Below are positions 52,748 through 61,733 of a stretch of 64,000 nt of DNA, one piece after another. Each line of letters starts with the position of its first letter. Positions within the stretch are counted from its first letter, which is position 1. The stretch is from Myxococcales bacterium (GTDB lineage Bacteria > Myxococcota_A > Polyangia > Polyangiales > Polyangiaceae). A model generated the notes under the pieces. It searched no databases. It was not told where the DNA came from and saw only the letters and a program-made list of their open reading frames with translations. Location: NCBI GenBank assembly GCA_016703425.1, contig JADJCA010000029.1, forward strand, positions 620,001 through 684,000. Direction: 5' to 3'. Position numbers and translations under genes: made by a program.

Positions 52748-55700
52748 ATGGGTTGCCCGGCGGCCGACGTCCTCCTCGAGCTGGTGGAACGCCGCCTCGA
52801 TGCGTCGGTCGCGAGGGGGCTCGAAGAGCACCTCGACGACTGCGACGTGTGCCGCTGCACCGTGGCGTCACTCTTGCGCGAGGGCGAAGGCGGCTCGCAT
52901 AGCGAGAGTCGGCTGCTGCGCTCGAAGTCGAGCGCGGGGGCCCCACTTGGCTTGGCGACCCTGGCACCGCCCATTTCCGCTGGCGATGTCGTTGACCACT
53001 ACGAGGTCGAGTCCCTCGTCGGCGGTGGCGGGATGGCCTATGTGTATCGTGCACGCGATACGTTTCTGGGCCGGCACGTCGCGCTCAAGGTGCTTCGCGA
53101 GCCGCTCGGCTCGGAACGGGCCCGAGCCGCGTTTCTCCACGAGGCGAAGACCACGGCTCGCTTCCAGCACCCGAACATCGTGACGGTGTTCGGCGCCGGC
53201 GAGACGCGCGGCTACGCCTACCTCGCCCTCGAATACGTCGACGGCATCACGCTTCGCACCAAGATGGCGCTGGAGCGCGTCCCGTGGCGCGAGGTCGTTG
53301 CCTTGTCGTGCGGCATCGTGAGCGCGCTCACCGAGGCCCACGGCGCCGGCGTCGTCCACTCGGACCTCAAGCCGAACAACGTGCTGCTCACCAAGGCCGG
53401 TCGCCTCCTCGTGGTGGACTTTGGCCTCGCGCGCACGTGTCGCCCCGGCGGCGGCGACATGAAGGAAGAGCCGCGAGGGACGCCGGCGTACATGGCGCCG
53501 GAGCAGTGGCAAGGTGACGCGGCGACGCCGGCGTCGGACGTTTGGGCGCTGGGCGTCATTCTCTTTGAACTCCTGACGGGCGAGCGGCCGTTCGCCGGCC
53601 CAACGACGGGCGACCTCCGCCGCGCCGTCCTTCATGGTGGGCCGCCGCCCGCGCTCACGCCGTCACCGCTCTTGCCTCGACGCCTCGGCAACGTGGTCTT
53701 GCGCTGCCTCGCCCGCGACGCCGCGGAGCGCCCGACCGCCGCAGATCTGCTTGGAGAGTTCGAGCGCCTCCTCGCGGCTGAGGAGGACGCGGAGACGGCG
53801 ACGCCGTTTCCGGGGCTAAGGCCCTTCACGGCGCGCGACGCCCCGCTCTTCTTCGGTCGCGATGTGGAGGTCGCAGCGGCGCTGCAGCGCCTCGCGCGAG
53901 AGCCGCTCCTCTTGGTGTTGGGCGCCTCGGGGGCTGGCAAGAGCTCCCTCGTGCGCGCGGGACTCCTTCCGCGGCTCTCGGCGCGTCGCCCCCACTCGGT
54001 CGTGGAGATACTCCCGGGGCGTGAACCGCGCGCCGCGCTTCGTCGCGCGCTCGTGGAGATTGGTCTCGACGTGGCCGAGGATGCGCCGCTCACGGGCGCG
54101 ACGCTTGCGGGCCATCTCAGCGCCTTGGCCCGCCGTGACGACAGGGACGTCGTCCTCTTCGTCGATCAACTCGAGGAGGCCTTCGGCGCCGATGTGCCGC
54201 GTGAAGAGGCCGACGGGTTCGCTCGCGCCGTCCTCGGTGCCGCGACTGTCGCCGGGGCACGCGTGCGGGTCGTAGCCTCGCTGCGAGAGGATTTTCTATC
54301 GCGCTTGGCTGCGTGCTCGCGGGAGCCCCTCTCGGGGCTCTTTGTCTTGGCAGCACCCGGCGAGCAGGCGCTCTTGGAGTCCTTGACGGGACCGATCGCT
54401 GCCCTCGGGTACCGATGGGAGCCACCGGGCTTGCCTCGTCAAATGGTCCAGGCCGTCGCCGGCGAAGTTGCCGCGCTGTCGCTCTTGCAGTTCGCCGCCG
54501 ATCAGCTCTGGGAGTCTCGCGATCGAGAACGGTCGACGCTCGGCGAGCCGACCTACGAGCGCATCGGCGGCGTCGGTGGTGCGCTCACGCAGTACGCCGA
54601 TGAGATCATGGTCGAGCTTGGCGAGGACGGGGCGAACGTCGCACGGCAGCTCTTCTTGCGGCTCCTTTCGAGTGAGGGCGCGCGTCGTATCGTGACCCGC
54701 GGTCGCGCGCTCGCAGGGTTGCCCGACGCCTCCCGCGTGCTCGAGCGGCTCGTCTCGGCGCGCCTCGTGGCGTTGCGTCTCGCCGACGGCGCCGAGCCTG
54801 AGATCGAGGTGGCTCACGAGTCGCTCGTGGCGTCGTGGCCTCGGCTGCGGCGGTGGCTTGATTCGGATCGCGAGGGGCACGCGATTCTCACCGACGCGGA
54901 AGCCGCCGCCGTCGCGTGGGAGCGTCGCGGCTCGCCCCAGGATTCCCTTTGGCGGGGGCGCGGGCTCGCGGAGGCGCAGCGCGCCGCGTCGTTGTCCGGC
55001 AGCGTTGCTCCCGTCGTGGCGCGATTTCTCGCCGCGGGCGAGGCCCTCGAGCGGCGCCACCACGAGCGCGCGCGCCGCTTGTGGATGCTCGCGGTCGCCG
55101 TGCTGTCGACGGCACTGCTCCTTGCCCTGCTGGGGGCCTCTGCCTTCCGCCGCGAGCGCCACCTCGCCGATGCGCGACGCGACGAGGCCATCGGCGAGCG
55201 TTTACGCGCGGAGCGGAATGAAGCCGACGCGCTTCGCGAAGCGGCCGGCGCCGCCTTTGAGCGGGGCGCCGTCGCCGACGCACGAAACAAGGTCCATGCG
55301 TCGCTAGGGCTCGCAGACGATCCGCGGACACGCACGCTCGCCCGTCGCGTCTTCGACCATCCGCTTGAGTGGTCAAGGAGCCTTCCCGGTCCAACGTTGT
55401 CGTCGGACGTGTCGCCGAGCGGCGCCGTGGTGGCGGCCGGCACGGGGCGGGATGTGCAACTGCTCGACGCGGCCACGGGAGCGCTGGGCAAGCGGCTCGT
55501 CGGTCACGACGACACGGTCGTGGTCGTTCGCTTCTCGCCGTCGGGCGATGAGCTCGTGACGGGCGCGATGGACGGACGACTGCTCGTGTGGAGGATGTCC
55601 GGTGAGCTCGTGGCCCGCCTCGCTGAAGGTGGTGAGGGATTCTACGCCGCGGCCTACGCGCGACGTGGCGGCGTCGTCGCCGGCGCCGGTCGCGGGGGCG

Positions 55701-57544
55701 GCATCCACGTCTTCGACGCGGCCACGAAGCGCAGCGTCGCGGTCCTTCGCGGCAGCGCCGCCACGGTCAACGCGCTCGCGCTCGCCGCCGACGGTCGACG
55801 CTTATGGTCGGGCGACAACGACGGAATGGTGCGCGAGTGGAGCCTTCCGCAAGGCGACCTCGCGCGCGTGCTCTACAAGGGACGCGCGGGCATCCAGAGC
55901 CTCGCGTTGTCAGAGAACGAGAGCGCGCTCGCCTCGGGCGACGCGGTTGGAACGGTCCGCACGTTCGACATTGCCACCGGGGCGGTGCGTGATGAGGCGG
56001 CGACGCATCGCTCCATTGTGCACGCCCTCGCCTTTGACCCGGGCGATGGTCGCCTTGTGAGCGGCGGCCACGATCACGCGCTTCGCTTTTGGTCCACGGA
56101 AGGAGGAGAGACGAGCAAGGACCAACACGCCGCCGTATGGGACGTGCGCTTCGGTGGACCAAGGCGCCTCGTCGCCACGACGGGCGATCGCGTCGTGCGG
56201 TCCTGGAATCTGGCCCGTGCGTTCGAGGCGGACGCGCCGGGGCACGGCAGCTTCGTGGACGCGGTCGCCGTCAGCCCCGACGGCCGCGCCGTCGCGTCCG
56301 GCGGAAACGACCGCACGGTGCGCCTATGGGACGCGGCGACGGGGAGGCAAGAGCGCGTCCTTGTGGGGCACGGCGCGCGCGTGTGGGACGTGCGCTTCAG
56401 CGACGACGGTCGCCTCCTCGCGTCGACGAGCGAAGATCAGACGGTGCGGATCTGGGATGTTCGCGCTGGCACCGAGCGGGCCGTCTTGAACGCCAACGGA
56501 GGGACCGTCTACAGCGTCGTCTTTGGGGGGACCGATCGCGTCGCGACCATGAGCAAGGACGGGCAAGTCAGGCTTTGGGCCCTCCAAACCAGCGCCCTCA
56601 TCGGCGCCTTCTCGACGGGCGATTCCAGCGGCGCCGTGCGCTTCATGCCGAACGGAAGGGATCTCGTTACGGCGGGCCTCGGAGGTGTGCGCGTTTGGGC
56701 GCCGAGCGGGAGGCTTTTGACTCACCATCGAGCGGACGGCGCGACGCGAGGGCTTGCCGTCGGCCCCCGCGGTGAGATCGCCACCGTGCTCGCCAACGGT
56801 GACGTTCGCGTCTTTGCCGATGAGGCGATGAATCCCGCCGGGTCGACCGCGCGCACCTTCGGGCGCCTCCCGGGACGACTCGACGAGCTCGTGTTTTCAG
56901 GCGATGGCGCGGAGCTCTTGGCGACGTCGCCCGACGGCATGCTCACCCGCGTGGTTCTCGCGAGCGGTGAGGTCACGCGGTTTCGGGCTCACCCGAGCGG
57001 CGTCTCGGCGGTCGCCACCGACGCCTCGGGCGCGTTCATCGTGACGGGGGGAGAAGACGGAACGGTGCGCGCTTTCTCACGTGACGGGCGCGCCCGCTGG
57101 GGCCGCGGCCCCGCGGCTCTGTTGCACGCGATGACGGTGCCGGCGAGCGCGACGGAGCCGTCGTGGGAGGCGACCGCGACCACCCTCGGCGCCGTGGTCT
57201 TCACGTCGGCGAAGGGGGAGTCCTTTGAGGTTGCACCGACTGCGCCGGCGAGCTCGGTGACGGCCCTCGCCACGGCTGGTCCCCTCGTCGTTTTGGGCCA
57301 CGAGAGTGGCGAGGTTCGCGTGTGGCATCGCGCCGCCGGTCTCCTTGACGCCCGGCGCATGCACGGTCCCGTCATTGAGCTCGCGGTGCGGGGTCAGCGC
57401 CTCGAGGGTCGCTCAGAGCTTGGCTCGCACTTGGAGGTCGATCTCTCATGGTCCTTCATGGAGCGATGCGCTTTGCTTCGCGACCTCGCCCGCCGCGGCG
57501 TCGAAAGAGCCCTCCCATCGCGCTGCCAGCCCTCGTTGCCCTGA
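52748..57544 (+). CDS. Giant zinc-finger/Ser-Thr kinase/nSTAND ATPase/WD40 membrane protein, likely regulator of the adjacent sigma factor
   Basis: 1598 residues. It opens with an anti-sigma-like zinc finger (HLDDCDVC, His28, Cys32, Cys35). The kinase domain (~80-350) has GGGGMAYVYRARD, Lys in VALKVLRE and DFGLA, but the catalytic loop is HSDLKPNN, a non-RD form. An nSTAND1 ATPase begins at PFPGLRPFTARDAPLFFGRD with Walker A GASGAGKSSLV near 392. A membrane span (LWMLAVAVLSTALLLALLGA, ~778-798) separates these from about 14 WD40 blades from ~880 to the end (SPDGRAVASGGNDRTVRLWD), which would be outside. Such a protein could couple an external binding event to release or phosphorylation of the sigma factor encoded 18 nt upstream. 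That role is inference; the domains are clear. Confidence 0.92.
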   Translation: MGCPAADVLLELVERRLDASVARGLEEHLDDCDVCRCTVASLLREGEGGSHSESRLLRSKSSAGAPLGLATLAPPISAGDVVDHYEVESLVGGGGMAYVYRARDTFLGRHVALKVLREPLGSERARAAFLHEAKTTARFQHPNIVTVFGAGETRGYAYLALEYVDGITLRTKMALERVPWREVVALSCGIVSALTEAHGAGVVHSDLKPNNVLLTKAGRLLVVDFGLARTCRPGGGDMKEEPRGTPAYMAPEQWQGDAATPASDVWALGVILFELLTGERPFAGPTTGDLRRAVLHGGPPPALTPSPLLPRRLGNVVLRCLARDAAERPTAADLLGEFERLLAAEEDAETATPFPGLRPFTARDAPLFFGRDVEVAAALQRLAREPLLLVLGASGAGKSSLVRAGLLPRLSARRPHSVVEILPGREPRAALRRALVEIGLDVAEDAPLTGATLAGHLSALARRDDRDVVLFVDQLEEAFGADVPREEADGFARAVLGAATVAGARVRVVASLREDFLSRLAACSREPLSGLFVLAAPGEQALLESLTGPIAALGYRWEPPGLPRQMVQAVAGEVAALSLLQFAADQLWESRDRERSTLGEPTYERIGGVGGALTQYADEIMVELGEDGANVARQLFLRLLSSEGARRIVTRGRALAGLPDASRVLERLVSARLVALRLADGAEPEIEVAHESLVASWPRLRRWLDSDREGHAILTDAEAAAVAWERRGSPQDSLWRGRGLAEAQRAASLSGSVAPVVARFLAAGEALERRHHERARRLWMLAVAVLSTALLLALLGASAFRRERHLADARRDEAIGERLRAERNEADALREAAGAAFERGAVADARNKVHASLGLADDPRTRTLARRVFDHPLEWSRSLPGPTLSSDVSPSGAVVAAGTGRDVQLLDAATGALGKRLVGHDDTVVVVRFSPSGDELVTGAMDGRLLVWRMSGELVARLAEGGEGFYAAAYARRGGVVAGAGRGGGIHVFDAATKRSVAVLRGSAATVNALALAADGRRLWSGDNDGMVREWSLPQGDLARVLYKGRAGIQSLALSENESALASGDAVGTVRTFDIATGAVRDEAATHRSIVHALAFDPGDGRLVSGGHDHALRFWSTEGGETSKDQHAAVWDVRFGGPRRLVATTGDRVVRSWNLARAFEADAPGHGSFVDAVAVSPDGRAVASGGNDRTVRLWDAATGRQERVLVGHGARVWDVRFSDDGRLLASTSEDQTVRIWDVRAGTERAVLNANGGTVYSVVFGGTDRVATMSKDGQVRLWALQTSALIGAFSTGDSSGAVRFMPNGRDLVTAGLGGVRVWAPSGRLLTHHRADGATRGLAVGPRGEIATVLANGDVRVFADEAMNPAGSTARTFGRLPGRLDELVFSGDGAELLATSPDGMLTRVVLASGEVTRFRAHPSGVSAVATDASGAFIVTGGEDGTVRAFSRDGRARWGRGPAALLHAMTVPASATEPSWEATATTLGAVVFTSAKGESFEVAPTAPASSVTALATAGPLVVLGHESGEVRVWHRAAGLLDARRMHGPVIELAVRGQRLEGRSELGSHLEVDLSWSFMERCALLRDLARRGVERALPSRCQPSLP

Positions 57545-57634
57545 GCGACGATTTTTCGTTACACGAGCCGGTGTCGCTCCTCTCTGTGTTGCGGGCGCCC
57601 TCTCGGTGCCTCGCGCCTTGGAAAGGGCCGGCCC

Positions 57635-58927
57635 ATGCGTCGTTCGTACTTTGCCTCGTGTTTCATCGCGTCCGGACTCGCGCTTTTCGCGGGTTGCTCC
57701 TCGGTGCCGGAAGAGGACGAGCTCGGCAGCACCGTTGAGTCGGAGCTTCAGACGCCCTGCGAGCTCGGGAACTCCTGCCCTCAAGCCTTCAAGGTGCTCA
57801 GCGCCAAGTCGGAGTCGAGCGTCTCGCGAAATGATGTGCGGGATGACGTCACCGTCGCTTGGCAAGGCGAGTCTGAGTTTCCCGCCGCGCTCTTCTCCGG
57901 CGCGACGTCGCGGAAGCTCCGCTATTCGGGTGAGGGCCGCGTCGTCCTTACGGGGAACGCGCAAGGCACGGCGCCGATTCGCATCGACGACTTCCTGCTC
58001 GTCGAGGTGCTCGCGGAGAACGGCGCCGTGTTGACGACGGCGGTTCTCAACCCGACGGCGCCGGTCGCTGTCGATGGCGTGCCGCCCAGCGCGCTCGCGC
58101 CGATGCCCGCCTGGGGTGGGAACGGTCAGGGCTGGAGTTACGCCGAGGTCGACATCTCGTCGATCCTTCCCAAAAACCAGACGTTCCGCCTTCGCCTCGG
58201 CGCCTACGACGTGGTCTCGGTGGCGCTCGTTACGGACGTCTACCTGCGAACCACCGCGGCGGCGGCGCCGCCACCACCACCACCACCGCCGCCGGTCGCG
58301 GACCCTTTCGACCCTGCGAGCTGCCAGGGGCCGCAATGGACCGCGGCGGAGGCGCTCACGAAGTTTGCGCCGGCGACCGTCAAAACGAAGCTGACCGACG
58401 CACTGACGGTCGTGGCAAGGACGCGTTCATGCGGCAACGCGACGGGGTGCACCGCTTGGGCGTCGACGAACGCCATTGCCTATCGTCATCGCAGTCAAAG
58501 CGATCTCTACGGGCATCTCGACTCGATGGCATCCTTCGCTGTTCCTCCCGACGACGCGTACGTCGGCATGTTCCTCAGGCAAGGCAACAAGGACTCGGAC
58601 CGCATTCGCCTTCGCACCAGTTTTCGCACGGGAACGCTGGGCGTCGACATTGAGCTCCCGTTCAACGCAACGAAGGGCGCCTACGGGGCCGACGTCGGAA
58701 AGTGCACCGCCGTGCCGTGCTTCAACGGCGGCCTCCGCGTGCCCGACTACGGCGACAGCCTGCAGCTCTCGGGCGGGAACTACAGCGGCAAGAAGGGCAG
58801 CGGCGGGCTTTCGGGGCCGCACGTCATCACCAAAGATTGCATGCGGCTTACGGGCCGCACGCAGGTCGAGTGGACGAACAAGCTTGGTCGCAACGAAAAC
58901 GAGTACGTGGTTCTCGCGCGCTACTGA
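57635..58927 (+). CDS. Lipoprotein of unknown function with a polyproline linker
   Basis: 430 residues from ATG 57635 (GGAAAGGG upstream). The signal FIASGLALFAGCSS is lipoprotein-like. The first mature half is a beta domain (KVLSAKSESSVSRNDV, KLRYSGEGRVVLTGNAQG, TFRLRLGAYDVVSVALVTD); a stretch of nine prolines follows; the second half contains four cysteines (RSCGNATGCTAW, KCTAVPCFNGGLRVPD) and Gly-rich strands. I do not recognise either domain. It is 90 nt downstream of the WD40 protein and may be transcribed with it, or separately. Confidence 0.8.
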   Translation: MRRSYFASCFIASGLALFAGCSSVPEEDELGSTVESELQTPCELGNSCPQAFKVLSAKSESSVSRNDVRDDVTVAWQGESEFPAALFSGATSRKLRYSGEGRVVLTGNAQGTAPIRIDDFLLVEVLAENGAVLTTAVLNPTAPVAVDGVPPSALAPMPAWGGNGQGWSYAEVDISSILPKNQTFRLRLGAYDVVSVALVTDVYLRTTAAAAPPPPPPPPPVADPFDPASCQGPQWTAAEALTKFAPATVKTKLTDALTVVARTRSCGNATGCTAWASTNAIAYRHRSQSDLYGHLDSMASFAVPPDDAYVGMFLRQGNKDSDRIRLRTSFRTGTLGVDIELPFNATKGAYGADVGKCTAVPCFNGGLRVPDYGDSLQLSGGNYSGKKGSGGLSGPHVITKDCMRLTGRTQVEWTNKLGRNENEYVVLARY

Positions 58928-59014
58928 CGGCGGCCGTCGGCTCGGCGGCGACGGGCTACCGGTCGTGCGGCGGACGCGCGGGGCACCGCTCGCAGCGGTC
59001 GGCACACCGAGCGA

Positions 59015-60319
59015 TCACTCGTCGACGCACGTCGTCGCCTTCGCGGGAACGTCCCACGACCAGTCGGGCGCGGTGCGTCGCGGGTAATAGAGCGTGAACG
59101 AGTAGCACATCTCGTCGAGCGTCTTTTCGCCATAGCTGACGGCTTCCGTTCCGCCGTTGACCCATTCGCAGCGCGTCTCGATCTTGTCGCCCGTCTGCGT
59201 GACCGCCGCGATGGGTGACCATTCCTGGTTCTGGAAGTTCCAGGGCGATCGGGTGCCAAGGTCGATGGCTTGCGTGCCGCGACGCAGCGTCGTCGAGATG
59301 CTCGTTCCCAGCTGGTGCTGGTGAGGCATGGCAGAAAAGAGGGTCAAGCCGGCGTAGTCGGCCGGGACCTCGACGGTGCATCGCTTGGCGGTCTTCGTGC
59401 GCGGCGGAAGTGAGAAAGCTTCGGTGCCGAAGGCCATGACGTCGGCCTCGTGCTCGCGCGGTGCGCCGGTGCACGTGGAGAAGCCGCTCGCGTCGGTCTG
59501 GTTCGGGAGGCCCGCGAGGTTGTTGTAGTGGATCTGAACGACGTAGTGGGCGGTGCCCTCTTCGGGGAAGCCTACGTTGGGCGGGAGGTCGAGGGCTTTT
59601 CCGCCAGGGGCCCAGGCGAAGAGCAGGCGCATCTTGCCCGCCGGCGCGACGGTCGTGGGCGTCGGTGAGACAGGCGCGTCCACCTGCAAGAGCAGGATGT
59701 GGTGAACGATATTTGTATTCTGCACCACAGGTGCAATGGCGGTGATGTGGCGCTTCGCGCCGACGTTCACGCTAACGCCGTAGTAGGCGTAGAGGTCAGT
59801 CACGCCGGCCGGCATGCTGAAGGGCGTGCCCGGCGAAAGCGTCGCGCCCGGCGTCGGGCACGAGAGCGTCGGCACCAGGTTCGGCGCCGGCGGGGGCGTC
59901 GTTGAACCTTGGGTGCAGGTGCCCTCGCCGCGCGGCGCTCCACGGACGATCCATCCATCGAGGGTCGCGGTCTCGTCGGGATTGAGGCGCGCGTTGGGCG
60001 CCTGCGGCATGGGGCGCGCGTCATCGTGAATGCGTTGTTTGACGAGCTCGTAGACGGACCGCTCAGGCGCGCTCTTCGACGGTGCTCGGAGATCGTCGAA
60101 GGTCACAAGGGGCATCGGCGCGCCGAAGGCGGGCTTCGCACCGTGGCAGGAGCGGCACCGCTCGGCTAGCACCTTGTCGACGTCGCACGGAAGGGGCGAT
60201 GCGGCGGCGGGGGCAACGCCGCCGTCGATGGGGTTCGTTGGCGTGAGAGCGTCGGAATAACAGGCCGCAAGGCCCCCGAAGAGGCAAAGGGCAAGGGCGC
60301 CGCTGCTCGCTCGCTGCAT
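59015..60319 (-). CDS. Copper type II monooxygenase-like lipoprotein (PHM/DBH fold) with N-terminal cytochrome c domain
   Basis: 434 residues from ATG 60319 with GGGAG ~10 nt upstream; a GTG at 60331 is less likely. A lipoprotein signal (ALALCLFGGLAACYS, Cys20) precedes a small cytochrome c domain with heme site CRSCH (55-59). The rest matches peptidylglycine/dopamine monooxygenases: His206-His207 in NIVHHILLL and His264 in QIHYNN for the first copper, His333/His335 in MPHQHQ and Met404 in EMC for the second. The 71-residue distance between His333 and Met404 is as in the animal enzymes. It should hydroxylate a C-H bond with O2, perhaps receiving electrons through its own heme instead of ascorbate. 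Substrate unknown. Convergent with the lipoprotein gene. Confidence 0.88.
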   Translation of the reverse strand: MQRASSGALALCLFGGLAACYSDALTPTNPIDGGVAPAAASPLPCDVDKVLAERCRSCHGAKPAFGAPMPLVTFDDLRAPSKSAPERSVYELVKQRIHDDARPMPQAPNARLNPDETATLDGWIVRGAPRGEGTCTQGSTTPPPAPNLVPTLSCPTPGATLSPGTPFSMPAGVTDLYAYYGVSVNVGAKRHITAIAPVVQNTNIVHHILLLQVDAPVSPTPTTVAPAGKMRLLFAWAPGGKALDLPPNVGFPEEGTAHYVVQIHYNNLAGLPNQTDASGFSTCTGAPREHEADVMAFGTEAFSLPPRTKTAKRCTVEVPADYAGLTLFSAMPHQHQLGTSISTTLRRGTQAIDLGTRSPWNFQNQEWSPIAAVTQTGDKIETRCEWVNGGTEAVSYGEKTLDEMCYSFTLYYPRRTAPDWSWDVPAKATTCVDE

Positions 60320-60447
60320 GATGATCGGCACTCCCGTTCGCCCTCAGGCCGCGCGACGCAAACACGCGAGGCGGCTCGCATGGTTGTAGCCCAGACCACC
60401 CCTGTCGCCGGAAAAAGAAAGAAGCGCTCGCTCTCGCTTGCAGGCGA

Positions 60448-60525
60448 CCGACATTGACCTGGCCCCGAGCCTAGGCGCTATCCACCAACCAAACGCGGTG
60501 GACGCCTGCCTAGGGTCAATGTCGG
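60448..60525. repeat. 78-bp imperfect palindrome bounded by TCAATGTCGG cores (REP/MITE-like)
   Basis: CCGACATTGACC (60448-60459) is the exact complement of GGTCAATGTCGG (60514-60525). Inside, CCTAGG (60470) pairs with CCTAGG (60509) and TCCACC (60481-60486) with GGTGGA (60497-60502), so most of the element can fold as a long hairpin with a 10-nt central loop. Elements of this form are typical of REP sequences mobilised by Y1 transposases. Confidence 0.7.
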
Positions 60526-60554
60526 ACGCCACGCCGATGGGAACGTGGAAGGGG

Positions 60555-60606
60555 TCAATGTCGGAGAGGGGCAATGTTGTCGGAGAGGGGCAATGTCGGA
60601 CGCCGC
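60555..60606 (+). repeat. Three further direct copies of the TCAATGTCGG core
   Basis: Copies at 60555 (TCAATGTCGGAGAGG), 60572 (CAATGTTGTCGGAGAGG, with three extra bases) and 60591 (CAATGTCGGACGCC). They follow the palindrome at 60448-60525. Confidence 0.7.
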
Positions 60607-60643
60607 ACGCCGGTCGCTGTGCGCCGCAAGGACTCGGGTCGAC

Positions 60644-61543
60644 CTAGGGCACCGCATCGATGAGGACGGCTCGCGTCGCGGTCAGCACCTTCTTGCAGAA
60701 ACTCGACGGCATCGCGTCGCTTACGAACAATTGCACCGGCGTCGTCGATGCCCAGCCGCGCACATCGATTTCCTCGAGCAAGCCCGCACGAAGCAGGTGG
60801 CGCGCTGCGAGGGTAGGGCCGAAGACAACTTGGTCGCCGTGGGCGGCAAGCTCGGCGGCTACGGGAAATGTCTGCACCTCGTCCCCGAGGAGCCGGTCCT
60901 CCACGGGCAGCGGGCACCCGTCGGTGGTGGGGCGCACCACGAGCGGATCGGTACGGAGGGGTTGGACGAACGTGAGTTGGCGAATCCGGCTCTCCACGAC
61001 CGGCATGCGCCCCAGCTTGGCCACCAGTTCGGGCGATCCAAACAGACCATTTCTGACTTCCCCAACCGTTTCGCCAATCCACCCTGCTGGTGCACGGTCT
61101 TCCCCTGGCAAGAGAGCCACGTCGAAGCGCCGCTCGCCGAGCTCGCCGCGAATCTCCGCAGGGCTGGCCGTGCGGATGCGATACCGCGCGTCGCGCACGC
61201 GCGCGATCAGCATCGGCACCACGGATTCAACGAGAAAGGAAGGGGCCACGATCGTGACCGTGAGACGTCCCTCCTGGGCTTCGGTGGCCGTGAGCGCCCG
61301 GAGCTCGAAAGCGACGGCTTGAATGCGAGGGAGGAGGCGCTTGCCGTCCTCCGTCAGAGCGATGCCACGCGCCGACCTTGCGACAAGGGTCTTCCCTATG
61401 CGCTGCTCCAGACGCGCAAGGCTCTTGCTCACCTGCGAGACCGTTACCTGAAGTTGTCGCGCCGCCGCGGAAACGCTGCCGCTCGACGCGATATGCAGAA
61501 ATGTTTGGAGGTCGCCCAAGCGCAATCCGAACGGCTCCGACAT
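60644..61543 (-). CDS. LysR-family transcriptional regulator
   Basis: 299 residues, the family's usual size. The winged helix-turn-helix is clear (LQTFLHIASSGSVSAAARQL, TVSQVSKSLARLEQRIGKTL, ARGIALTEDGKRLLP), followed by the two-lobed effector domain (GRLTVTIVAPSFLVESVVP, RRFDVALLPGEDRAPAGW). The start ATG (61541-61543) lies inside a copy of the TCAATGTCGG repeat, which therefore encodes the first residues Met-Ser-Glu; no Shine-Dalgarno sequence is seen. The gene is flanked by repeat copies on both sides and by the Y1 transposase gene upstream on the other strand, so it may have moved with the element or merely provided an insertion site. Target genes are not obvious. Confidence 0.9.
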   Translation of the reverse strand: MSEPFGLRLGDLQTFLHIASSGSVSAAARQLQVTVSQVSKSLARLEQRIGKTLVARSARGIALTEDGKRLLPRIQAVAFELRALTATEAQEGRLTVTIVAPSFLVESVVPMLIARVRDARYRIRTASPAEIRGELGERRFDVALLPGEDRAPAGWIGETVGEVRNGLFGSPELVAKLGRMPVVESRIRQLTFVQPLRTDPLVVRPTTDGCPLPVEDRLLGDEVQTFPVAAELAAHGDQVVFGPTLAARHLLRAGLLEEIDVRGWASTTPVQLFVSDAMPSSFCKKVLTATRAVLIDAVP

Positions 61544-61605
61544 TGACGGCAGCGTACGCGTTTGGGGCGCTCGCGTTGAATCGTTTGGAGGGCGACCGAC
61601 ATTGA
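61537..61605 (-). repeat. Two minus-oriented copies of the TCAATGTCGG core
   Basis: CCGACATTGA at 61537-61546 overlaps the LysR start codon; the second at 61596-61605 is within GGCGACCGACATTGA, a 15-base string also found at 60444-60457 (one base shorter at the end). Both lie upstream of the Y1 transposase gene. Confidence 0.7.
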
Positions 61606-61733
61606 GGCGCGCTCGTTGAGGCATGCTCGGTGTCCGGCGGCCGGCCCAGTATGGCCATGGACAGTCGCGAGGTTCTCCAAGGCGTGAAGATCTCACGCGT
61701 GGGCGCCGGCGCAGTTCCTGCGATGCGCGCCTC

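Larger units (their letters stand above)
60320..60643. other. Repeat-bearing intergenic region between the monooxygenase and LysR genes
   Basis: 324 bases without a supported gene. It contains a 78-bp inverted repeat (60448-60525) and three further copies of the repeat core at 60555, 60572 and 60591. An A-rich patch (GGAAAAAGAAAGAAG, ~60409) upstream of the monooxygenase gene may belong to its promoter. Confidence 0.6.
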
